Source of the DNA: Candidatus Helarchaeota archaeon
Lineage (GTDB): Archaea; Asgardarchaeota; Lokiarchaeia; Helarchaeales; RDOG01
Length of the DNA stretch: 64,000 nucleotides
Assembly (NCBI GenBank): GCA_019058315.1
Contig: JAHPZH010000006.1
Location: 139,052-203,051, forward strand
Reading direction: 5' to 3'
The position numbers and the translations under genes were made by a program. Below the pieces are notes generated by a model. The model was not told the origin of the DNA and did no database searches. It saw only the letters and a program-made list of their open reading frames with translations. Positions 57,066 through 64,000 of the stretch are shown one piece after another (position 1 is the first letter of the stretch; each line of letters opens with the position of its first letter).

Positions 57066-57782
57066 ATGAATTTAGACAAAATTGTGACTAAATCTGATTA
57101 TAAAATTCGATACGACCTTTATAAATTCTGTAAAATTACTTCAAAAGGTCTTTTATTTCCTAATTTTAAATTAATTCTACGTAGAGTAGCATGTGGTAAT
57201 CCTAATCCGAAAAAAAAGGAATATGCTTACTATAGAATTTTGGAAAATAAAGATGAAAAATGTATTCAGTTCATAATATTTTATCAATGGCAATATTTTC
57301 CACCCCATAAACATGATTATCATCCATTTTTTATATATTTAGATAAAAACTTAAACGTTAGCCACATGATTTATGATAAAGGACATCATAGAGGTAAAAA
57401 AATAATCCCAACAAAAAAACCCTTAATTTTTTCAATTTTTTTGCCTGATCATCATTTCGAAACTAAGTTTAAATCTATGATTTTAACAAGACCTCTTAAA
57501 TGTACATATAAACCTCTCAAACCAAAACAAATTATTTATTTTTGGAAAATAAATAGCATGGCACAATTAAAGTTGAGAACAAAATTAATCGATCCTTGGG
57601 ATTCAGGGATTCATTATACCTTTAGGGATGAGGTTCAATGCCCAAATTGTGGAAATTCACATCTTTTAGATTTTATGAATCTTCTAAAAAATAGACTTTT
57701 TTTAAAAATCGAATGTCAAAATCATAGCTTTAAAGCTGAGTATGATATAATTGACCAAACATTTACTACTTTAAAGTTGTGA
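57066..57782 (+). CDS. Unknown His-rich protein with a CX2C knuckle
   Basis: I do not recognise this 238-residue protein. It has a histidine-rich central stretch (PPHKHDYHPF, DKGHHRGKK, LPDHHFETKF, about residues 80-140) and a C-terminal QCPNCGNSHLLDF motif with a later EC, which could bind metal. It is rich in aromatic and basic residues, with no signal peptide or membrane helix. It is convergent with the vWA gene and 75 bp after methionine aminopeptidase. Metal binding is inference only. Confidence 0.6.
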   Translation: MNLDKIVTKSDYKIRYDLYKFCKITSKGLLFPNFKLILRRVACGNPNPKKKEYAYYRILENKDEKCIQFIIFYQWQYFPPHKHDYHPFFIYLDKNLNVSHMIYDKGHHRGKKIIPTKKPLIFSIFLPDHHFETKFKSMILTRPLKCTYKPLKPKQIIYFWKINSMAQLKLRTKLIDPWDSGIHYTFRDEVQCPNCGNSHLLDFMNLLKNRLFLKIECQNHSFKAEYDIIDQTFTTLKL

Positions 57783-57804
57783 CAAACAAAAATAATAATT
57801 TTTA

Positions 57805-59631
57805 TTATTTTTTTCGATAAAAAATACCTTTTTTAATTGTGCCTTCCAATTCTCCACTATCAATTAATTTAATTATGATACCCTCAACTTTGATATTACT
57901 CATTCCTAATTTTTCAGCTAAAATACTAATTGGTATTTTATCTAATTTTTCAAGTCGCTTAGCCAATTCTGATTTTGGTTTAGGAGGTGGACCGGTAGGT
58001 TTTTTTGCTACTTTGACAGATTCTGGGGTCGGAGCTATAGGGGTTTTTTTCGGCTTTTTTTCTTCCTTAACTTTTTTAATTGGAGTTATAGCACTTTCAA
58101 ATAGGTTCAAATATGTCATTGCACCTAATAACAAATTTCCTTCTAAAGAATTACGATCACTAACTTCTAGGGGTTCTGCAAACTTAACTTCTGCTTCTAA
58201 TAAGAAATCCATAATTTTATCAGAACTGAATTTTATTTCAGGATGTTCTATGTTTAATTTTTTAATTTTTGAAATATCGTTCAAGACTCTTTTATTCCAT
58301 TGTTCAAATTCATCTAAATTATAGATAAAAACTCCATGTTGAACTGATGTAGAGCTGAACCATCCAATTAAGTCACGAATTATAAAACCAGTGCAATTAC
58401 CTTGAGTCCAATCTATTTTTGGATGAAATTCTTTACAAACTAGATTATTCATACCAGAAACGATATTACAAGAGTAATTTTCTTTTCCCCAATTATCCCA
58501 TGCTAGATAAATGAACTTTTCTTCTCCTCGATGTTTTATTTTTAATTTAACTTTATCATCTTCTAAAATAAAATCTCCTATTTTAGCTGTTATAGCTGTG
58601 TTTAATGGTGCCTGTCCTTCTTGCTGAGGGGAAGTTGGAGGCTGTGTGGTTTGCGAAGTTTGTGAAGCAGTAGGTTTGGGAGGGAGTGCTATTATTTTAG
58701 AAGCAGGTTTTGAGGTAGTTTTTTCCGTAACAGGTAATTTTAATAAGAATAAACAATGCGGACATCTGCAAACACCGCCTTCAATCATTTTACTTTGTTT
58801 AGCCCATTCTTCAGCACAATGAATATGCATTCCTGTTTTGCAATATGGACATAATCTAATACATTCTGTAGTTCCATCAACTGGACATTTATCAGTTCTA
58901 CAAATTTCACAAAAATTTACTTTTACTCCCATTAATTTATTTACTGCTTTTTGCATCTCTTCTGAAAGGCTGGTCAAATCCAATAAATCAGCAGCAATTA
59001 AGGATAACTTTGGCATTGTTTTTTTCAATTCGAATACATCTTTCTTATGGCTCAAGCTTTTTATAGTAACTTCAAGCAAGGATTTATCATAAATATTATA
59101 AAATTCACCTAGAATTGCCATTGATTCTAATAATTTACCAAAAGATCTAGTTTCTAGTTTTGAAATTTCAATACAATCAGTAATTATTCCTAACTCTGCA
59201 GCTACATTTGCTCTCTCGATGGGATCTATACTCGAAAGTGTTGCTTTTCCATCTGAAATTATTAAGATACGATTAACATTCCCCCCACTAGCAGAATCTC
59301 CTGCCTTAGCCATCTTTTGACCTATAAATTGAACTGTAAATCCCATTCCTTCACCCAAAGCTGAAATTCCGTGGACTCTAACATTTTTTATCGCACTTAT
59401 AATTTGATCTAAATCATCAGTATAATCTTGAACTACTTGACCAGCTGTAGAAAATGTGATAAGTGCAAATCGATCTGCCTTATCTATTTCATTTTTCAAT
59501 TTGACCCATTCTATAAGAGCACTTTTAACAGCCTCAATTCTACAAGGATCAAAATCTTTTCTTGCCATCGAACGTGATACGTCCATAAGTATAACAGTAT
59601 CTTCGATATCAAATTCTCTAGTATCGGACAT
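57805..59631 (-). CDS. vWA domain - RING-like zinc domain - winged-helix protein
   Basis: This 608-residue soluble protein starts with a von Willebrand A domain (about 1-200) with the metal motif DVSRS (residues 17-21) and ISDG near 127. KDFDPCRIEAV (residues 25-35) resembles the stretch conserved in proteasome Rpn10 and TFIIH p44. A RING-like cysteine/histidine cluster follows: Cys241, Cys244, Cys257, Cys261, Cys264, His269, Cys272, Cys288, Cys290 and Cys293. A Pro/Thr-rich linker, a globular region (about 345-510), a Lys/Pro linker and a C-terminal winged helix (ISILAEKLGMSNIKVEG) complete it. An E3-like or complex-scaffold role is inference. Confidence 0.72.
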   Translation of the reverse strand: MSDTREFDIEDTVILMDVSRSMARKDFDPCRIEAVKSALIEWVKLKNEIDKADRFALITFSTAGQVVQDYTDDLDQIISAIKNVRVHGISALGEGMGFTVQFIGQKMAKAGDSASGGNVNRILIISDGKATLSSIDPIERANVAAELGIITDCIEISKLETRSFGKLLESMAILGEFYNIYDKSLLEVTIKSLSHKKDVFELKKTMPKLSLIAADLLDLTSLSEEMQKAVNKLMGVKVNFCEICRTDKCPVDGTTECIRLCPYCKTGMHIHCAEEWAKQSKMIEGGVCRCPHCLFLLKLPVTEKTTSKPASKIIALPPKPTASQTSQTTQPPTSPQQEGQAPLNTAITAKIGDFILEDDKVKLKIKHRGEEKFIYLAWDNWGKENYSCNIVSGMNNLVCKEFHPKIDWTQGNCTGFIIRDLIGWFSSTSVQHGVFIYNLDEFEQWNKRVLNDISKIKKLNIEHPEIKFSSDKIMDFLLEAEVKFAEPLEVSDRNSLEGNLLLGAMTYLNLFESAITPIKKVKEEKKPKKTPIAPTPESVKVAKKPTGPPPKPKSELAKRLEKLDKIPISILAEKLGMSNIKVEGIIIKLIDSGELEGTIKKGIFYRKK

Positions 59632-59687
59632 AAAATCCTCTATTCACATTTCATTTTATAAATTAATTTTTCAAATTTTAATTTCAA

Positions 59688-60092
59688 TTATTCATTCTTT
59701 AAATTTGAAATTTTCTTAATTAACTTCAAATATTCTAGAATTGAAGAATTTTTTAATCTATAATGTATAAATTTACCCCTTTTAATTCCCTCAATAAGAT
59801 CTATTTCTTCTAATTTTTGAACATGATGAGATATTGTAGGTTGCTTCAAATCTGTTAATACTTGAAATTCACAAATACACATTTCTTCTTTATGTACGAG
59901 TAGTTGAAATATTAAAAACCGAGTTTTATCAGCTAAAGCTTTAAAAATCTTCAATAAATCAGTAAAATCTTGATTATTTTCAATCTTTTCTTGTAATTGT
60001 TTTAGATCATCGATATATTTATTTATATCAGTTCCTTCTTCTTTACACTTCATTAAAACATCTAATTGCTTTAATTCTATATCTTCAGACAT
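59688..60092 (-). CDS. arsR: ArsR family arsenic-responsive repressor
   Basis: This 134-residue winged-helix protein carries EEMCICEF at residues 69-76. The Cys72/Cys74 pair sits where E. coli ArsR has its arsenite-binding ELCVCDL. KQPTISHHVQKLEE is the recognition helix. It is divergent from the ACR3 pump gene, so it most likely represses it until As(III) or Sb(III) binds. Confidence 0.87.
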   Translation of the reverse strand: MSEDIELKQLDVLMKCKEEGTDINKYIDDLKQLQEKIENNQDFTDLLKIFKALADKTRFLIFQLLVHKEEMCICEFQVLTDLKQPTISHHVQKLEEIDLIEGIKRGKFIHYRLKNSSILEYLKLIKKISNLKNE

Positions 60093-60186
60093 TTCATTTA
60101 CCCTAAGATAATTATATCTAAGAAATATTTATATATATTGAATCGTATCGTTCCACATAGATATATATCGATACACAACCAATTTA
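60093..60186. promoter_or_regulatory. arsR-acr3 divergent promoter/operator
   Basis: This 94-bp region holds a TATA-like TTTATATATA near 60128-60137 and an inverted repeat GTATCG (60145-60150) / CGATAC (60169-60174) with an 18-bp spacer containing another TATA-like AGATATATAT. The repeat is a reasonable ArsR operator because it brackets the rightward promoter. Confidence 0.55.
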
Positions 60187-61350
60187 ATGAATATAAATGT
60201 GATAAAAATGCATGGAAACTCTGAAGAAATTGAACAAATTGAAGAGGTATCAATGAGTTTATTTGAAAAATATTTAACTCTATGGATTGTTCTATTTATG
60301 GTAATTGGTGTTTTATTAGGTCAATTTTTTCCTATTATTTCTGATACATTAGCTGGTTTTCAATTTGCGGGTTTTTCAATTCCTATCGCAATTTGCTTGT
60401 TTTTCATGATGTACCCTACTCTAATTAACATTGAACTTTCTGAATTAAAGAATGTCGTAAAAGCTCCAAAATCTCTGTTAATTACGATTATTGCAAATTG
60501 GGCAATTAATCCTATATTAGGTTACTTTTTAGCACATGGATTTTTTGGTGCAAATGGGATTTTTAGTCAAGATGGTCAAAACCTAATCATTATAGGGATA
60601 TCTCTAGTAAATCCAGTTTTAGGTTATATAGCAGCTAATACATTATTAGGGATTAACCAACAATATCTAGTTGGTTTATTATTGCTTAGTGCTTCCCCAT
60701 GTACAGCCATGGTTCTTTTTTGGAATAAGTTCGGAAAAGGAGATATTCATCAAGGTCTAGTTAATACATCATTGAATAGCATTTTAATCTTGTTTCTGTA
60801 TTCCCCCTTAGCATCATTACTAATTGGATTAAGTGGCATTCAGGTTCCATTTGAGACTCTATTATTCGGTACTATATTCTTCCTTGCAATACCATTAATA
60901 TTAGGAATAATTACAAAAAAAATAATTTATAGCAAAAAAAGTAAGGAATATTATATCGAAACATTCAAACCCACCTTGGATAAAATAGCAATAGGTGCGT
61001 TATTAATTACTTTAATTGTTCTATTTTCTTTACAAGGAGATGTTATTATTAATAGACCCGCAGATGTCCTAAAAATAACTATTCCACTGGTCATCGGCTA
61101 TGTAGTAATGTTCAGTTTAGTATTTTTGATATCATGGGCTGTTAAATTAAATTATAAACAATCCGTTACCTCTACAATTATAGGGTCAAGTTCTCATTTT
61201 GAAATTGCAATAGCGACTGCAATAGCACTATATGGAGTAGGAAGCTCTGCAGCGTTTGCAACAGTTATTGGACCACTATGGGAAGTGCCTTTAATGGTAA
61301 CATTCATTACTCTGGCCTGGAGGTTAAAGAATCGTTTTCCAAGAAAATAA
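60187..61350 (+). CDS. acr3: ACR3-family arsenite efflux transporter
   Basis: This 387-residue, ten-helix transporter exports As(OH)3 by proton exchange. The conserved transport cysteine is in SASPCTAMVLFWNKFG and the conserved glutamate in IGPLWEVPLMVTF near the C-terminus; GSSSHFEIAIA is also typical. The N-terminal 25 residues are hydrophilic and acidic. ATG 60187 is used; later ATGs at residues 8 and 22 are possible. Confidence 0.93.
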   Translation: MNINVIKMHGNSEEIEQIEEVSMSLFEKYLTLWIVLFMVIGVLLGQFFPIISDTLAGFQFAGFSIPIAICLFFMMYPTLINIELSELKNVVKAPKSLLITIIANWAINPILGYFLAHGFFGANGIFSQDGQNLIIIGISLVNPVLGYIAANTLLGINQQYLVGLLLLSASPCTAMVLFWNKFGKGDIHQGLVNTSLNSILILFLYSPLASLLIGLSGIQVPFETLLFGTIFFLAIPLILGIITKKIIYSKKSKEYYIETFKPTLDKIAIGALLITLIVLFSLQGDVIINRPADVLKITIPLVIGYVVMFSLVFLISWAVKLNYKQSVTSTIIGSSSHFEIAIATAIALYGVGSSAAFATVIGPLWEVPLMVTFITLAWRLKNRFPRK

Positions 61351-61373
61351 TAAACTTTATTCATCTATATTTT

Positions 61374-62474
61374 TTATTTTATTTTAATAAAAGACAATAA
61401 ATCGTTTATATTTTCTTTATTTTTTGCAGAAATGTAAAAATATGGATATTTTGAAAGTACAGGTTCTAAATATTGTATAATTATTTCAAACTCCTGCTTT
61501 GATATTAAATCAAATTTGTTGAAGACTAAAAGGACTTTATTAAGATTTATGCCAATTTCTTTTAACAAATTTAAGCTATATTCCAATTTATAATTAATTA
61601 AATCGAGTTTGTCATCAAGTGCAATTAAATAGATCAAAATATCAGCATTTTGCATGTCCATTAAGTTCAATTCAAAGCTTTTAATCAATCTTGGGTCCAA
61701 ATCTATTACAAATCCTATGGTATCAACAAACATGATATTAAAATTTTTATTAATTCTCCGATATTTACTAGATAATGTGGTAAAAGGTAAATCGCTAGTA
61801 GGTTTCTGCGAACCAGTGAATAAATTAAATAATGTCGTCTTCCCAGCGTTATAATAACCTACAATGCAACAAATTTTTCCACCATTCAATATTTCTCTTC
61901 TTTTTTGGATTCTCTTTAATTTTTTTGTTTTCATTTGTTCTATTTCAGTTGTCAAAGTTGCTATCTTTTTATCATAACTCTTAATTTTTGAGTGAAATGC
62001 AAATTCTCCTGGCCCAAATTTTCGAGCTGGTAGGTCTTGTTTAAATTTGATATTAGCCTGTAATTTATACAAAGGAAACTGTTTTCTTAATTGAGCTAAT
62101 TGAATTTGAATCTTTGATAGTTTATCTGTTGAATTCTTTTCAAAAATCTTTAGTGTAAGTTCATATCGGTCTAAAATTTCAACCTCTTGATGACCAGATA
62201 ATTCTGTTAATAAATTCAGTTTCTGTTTGCTAGTTAAAGTATTGTAAAAAATAACAGTTTCAATATTTAATTCTTGAATTAATTTCTTTAGTTCTTGAAC
62301 TTTGCCTTTTCCTATAAGAAATTTGGATTTTTTCTTTAATTTAGTTTGAATTATTTTCGTGATAATTTCATAATTTAATGATTCTGCAAGTTTTTCTAGT
62401 TCTCTTATTTGGATTTTATAAAAAAAATGATCATGAATATCGGTTTTAAGCAGACAGAGGATACTTCTTTTCAT
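61374..62474 (-). CDS. hflX: HflX-type ribosome-associated GTPase
   Basis: This 366-residue protein has the HflX N-terminal domain (KSKFLIGKGKVQELKKLI), the linker GPGEFAFHSK and a G domain with GYYNAGKTTLFN (P-loop), LPFTTLSSKYRR (G2), VDTIGFV (G3) and VFNKFD (G4). The G2 and G4 motifs are intact. Archaeal HflX binds the 50S subunit. It is convergent with acr3. Confidence 0.93.
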   Translation of the reverse strand: MKRSILCLLKTDIHDHFFYKIQIRELEKLAESLNYEIITKIIQTKLKKKSKFLIGKGKVQELKKLIQELNIETVIFYNTLTSKQKLNLLTELSGHQEVEILDRYELTLKIFEKNSTDKLSKIQIQLAQLRKQFPLYKLQANIKFKQDLPARKFGPGEFAFHSKIKSYDKKIATLTTEIEQMKTKKLKRIQKRREILNGGKICCIVGYYNAGKTTLFNLFTGSQKPTSDLPFTTLSSKYRRINKNFNIMFVDTIGFVIDLDPRLIKSFELNLMDMQNADILIYLIALDDKLDLINYKLEYSLNLLKEIGINLNKVLLVFNKFDLISKQEFEIIIQYLEPVLSKYPYFYISAKNKENINDLLSFIKIK

Positions 62475-62632
62475 TAAATAATCTTCTTCAGTATTTAAGT
62501 TCTTTAAAGTAACTTGATGATAATTATTTTAAAATGAATTACTTATATCCTTTGCATAAATATTTGAAAGATTACAAGTCTAATTACTAAAATTAGATAA
62601 AAGAAAGTTATTATAAAAAATTTGAAGAAAAT

Positions 62633-63325
62633 TTATGAACGAACATTTATGATTCTGATAAAATCTGCAGTTTCTTCAGCAAAGTCAGAGATCTGTTCAA
62701 AAGCTTGTACCATATCAAATACAGTTATTGCAATATATGGAGAATAAGCTGGTTTAACATTAATTAGTTTTCTTTTAATTTCATAATTAATACCATCTAC
62801 ATCATGTTCTAATTCATTTATTTTCATAGTGCTTTCCATTACTTTATCCATTGTTTCACCTAACTGTAAATCTATGGTTTTATGCAACAGTTCCACACAT
62901 TTTAATGTTATCTCACTCATCTTTTTTAAATCATCTGCGATTGGAGCTAAAACATCAGGAGATAATATTCCTAGTCGATTAGCAGTAGCATTTGCATTAT
63001 TTGCAACTGAATCAAGTCTTGAAATTAAATGTGCTAAATCTTCCCTTACACTGGGTGTTAATTCTCCTTTTGAAAGTTCTACCATAACTTTTCTTCGAAT
63101 TGAGTCGCATTCACGTTCTAAATCATCAATTTTTTTTATGTTTTTACTAACATCTGTACCTTTTCCGTCTAGAAATAATTTTATTGTTTTGTCCAGTTCA
63201 TAAACACTATCATATACTTTTTTTGCGTGTTCTTTCGTTTCTTTTATTATGCTAGCCTCACGCCTAGATTTAAACCAATCTATAAGAGTTCCCATAGTAT
63301 CACTTTCTTTATTAGATTTTTTCAA
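62633..63325 (-). CDS. PhoU-like DUF47 family protein (putative phosphate transport regulator)
   Basis: This 230-residue all-helical protein matches the DUF47/TIGR00153 family: SRREASIIKETKEHAKKVYD near the N-terminus, KIDDLERECDSIRRKV with the ExxxD-type metal motif, and its second copy KINELEHDVDGINYEIKRKL near residue 160. These acidic motifs bind metal clusters in PhoU. Members usually sit beside Pit phosphate permeases. The next gene to the right (63962) is cut off, so the partner is unseen. Confidence 0.86.
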   Translation of the reverse strand: MKKSNKESDTMGTLIDWFKSRREASIIKETKEHAKKVYDSVYELDKTIKLFLDGKGTDVSKNIKKIDDLERECDSIRRKVMVELSKGELTPSVREDLAHLISRLDSVANNANATANRLGILSPDVLAPIADDLKKMSEITLKCVELLHKTIDLQLGETMDKVMESTMKINELEHDVDGINYEIKRKLINVKPAYSPYIAITVFDMVQAFEQISDFAEETADFIRIINVRS

Positions 63326-63961
63326 TAAATTTACTAATAATATTTAAGTTTTTTTAATACCTACTATCATTATAATAAAAACATTGTTATGAAAAAAGTA
63401 GATCAATGTTCAAAGTGTTTATATACTTTATGAACAAGTTTTTAAATTTTCAATTTTGTCAATAAACATACTAATTGAAATCAAACTTTTTTAATTAAAA
63501 ATAATAATTAATCAAAAATTAGATCAATGTTCAATTTATTTATATTCAATTTGAACAAGTTTTTAATTAAAGTTTTAATCAATGAACAGTTTAAATAAAA
63601 TCAAATTTACTTAAGTAAAACTTCTACTTCTTCAATAAATTAATCAATGTTCAACTTATATATAAATAATTTGAACATGTATTTAAACAATATATTTTGT
63701 CATTAAACAGATTAGTTAAAAGAATAGATTTATAAAGTGTTTTTAATAGTGTACCTCACCCAAGATTACGAAGAACGAAAAATGACTTATATGATGCATA
63801 GTTTTCAGATTAATTACAAATCTATTGGACAAAAAATCTTGACAACTAGGAATTACAATAAGACAAAAAAATTAGAGATTTATTTAAAATTGAGTTATTT
63901 TTTAAGGTCAGTTCAATTCAATTTTAAAAAATGGTAAAATAATAACAATGGAGTTAAAAAT
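63326..63961. other. Long non-coding regulatory region
   Basis: The 636 bases between the PhoU-like gene and the partial gene at 63962 contain the three operator-like repeats (63400-63720). A 66-codon frame at 63737-63937 has a GTG start, no ribosome-binding site and no family features, so I treat it as non-coding. Confidence 0.5.
63400..63720. repeat. Three tandem operator/TATA units, about 120 bp each
   Basis: Units start near 63400, 63521 and 63641. Each has ATCAATGTTCAA, a TATA-like core (TTTATATAC, TTTATATTC, TTATATATAA), then the inverted arm TTGAACA (TGAACA in unit 1), then about 30 bp later a third, weaker half-site (TCAATGAACAG in unit 2). The rest of the unit is less conserved. A TATA box enclosed by dyad arms fits repressor sites; repeated three times they suggest cooperative binding. 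Confidence 0.65.
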
Positions 63962-64000
63962 ATGAGAGAAAAATACAAAATAATAATATTAGTGTCAATA
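63962..64000 (+). CDS. Start of a truncated gene with a probable signal or membrane helix
   Basis: Thirteen codons are present before the window ends: MREKYKIIILVSI, a charged start followed by a hydrophobic run. GGAG at 63950-63953 is a good ribosome-binding site 8 bases before the ATG. An ATG at 63948 is out of frame and stops at once. The product is unknown; an exported or membrane protein is likely. Confidence 0.55.
   Translation, partial: MREKYKIIILVSI

Noticed and set aside
57839-58324. 161-codon frame antisense to the vWA-RING gene
   Set aside because: Low-complexity shadow of the sense gene's Lys/Pro-rich linker and helices.
63400-63720. Possible CRISPR array
   Set aside because: Only three units, about 120 bp apart, with conservation limited to short dyad arms and a TATA core; no uniform 25-40 bp repeat with spacers.
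63737-63937. 66-codon frame after the operator array
   Set aside because: GTG start without ribosome-binding site and no family features; it lies in the probable leader of the gene at 63962.

Overview
This window is a gene-dense, strongly AT-rich piece of an archaeal chromosome. The archaeal assignment rests on its information-processing genes: uS2, L10e, L21e, the Rpb4-type RNA polymerase subunit (RpoF), bacterial-type DnaG primase in its short archaeal form, Pus10, DUF655 and CobY instead of CobU/CobP. Two proteins hint at an Asgard (Loki-like) archaeon: a probable gelsolin-like protein (12894-13562) and a protein joining a von Willebrand A domain to a RING-like zinc cluster and a winged-helix tail (57805-59631). 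That lineage call is inference; no rRNA or tRNA gene was found to settle it.

Layout. 1-8.0 kb: a cobalamin/siroheme block. CbiX and a precorrin-2 dehydrogenase run leftwards; a threonine-phosphate decarboxylase, CbiB, a CbiZ-CobZ fusion (CbiS), CobS and CobY run rightwards, followed by a DUF1805 protein, a Gfo/Idh/MocA oxidoreductase and an adenosine-specific kinase. 8.4-10.4 kb: uS2 and DnaG. 10.7-12.1 kb: a TnpB-only IS200/IS605-type element with terminal hairpins, whose tnpB carries one in-frame stop. 12.2-19.6 kb: Lrp-type regulator, gelsolin-like protein, PEP synthase, L10e, dCMP deaminase, a YkgJ-type protein and a TrmJ-type methyltransferase. 19.9-23.8 kb: a B12-dependent acyl-CoA mutase (two subunits), its MeaB chaperone and the cobalamin adenosyltransferase CobO. 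This is the natural customer of the cobalamin block, but the mutase has unusual active-site residues. 23.9-29 kb: a membrane-anchored subtilase, a HemK-like methyltransferase, KsgA and a gingipain-type (C25) cysteine peptidase homologue. 29-32 kb: Pus10, L21e, RpoF, DUF655. 32-40.3 kb: an MSMEG_0568-type radical SAM enzyme, a UbiA-family prenyltransferase, an ADP-forming acyl-CoA synthetase-like protein, a second YkgJ-type protein, a zinc alcohol dehydrogenase, a GNAT enzyme and a secreted repeat protein whose start is disrupted. 40.4-43 kb: a Ski2-type helicase. 43-54 kb: a six-gene leftward operon encoding a giant transglutaminase-fold membrane protein, a small paralogue of its cytosolic tail, a DUF4350-like protein, a MoxR ATPase, a DUF58 protein and a polytopic membrane protein. 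54.4-64 kb: a B12-binding radical SAM protein, methionine aminopeptidase, a His-rich unknown, the vWA-RING protein, an ArsR/ACR3 arsenic pair, HflX, a PhoU-like protein and an array of three TATA-bearing operator-like repeats spaced about 120 bp apart.

The strongest leads are the vWA-RING-winged-helix protein, the acyl-CoA mutase with altered substrate-pocket residues, the transglutaminase-fold protein with Cys replaced by Ser in an otherwise intact triad, the tandem operator/TATA array at 63.4-63.7 kb, and the leaderless intracellular C25 peptidase homologue upstream of ksgA. All identifications come from reading motifs; no database search was run.
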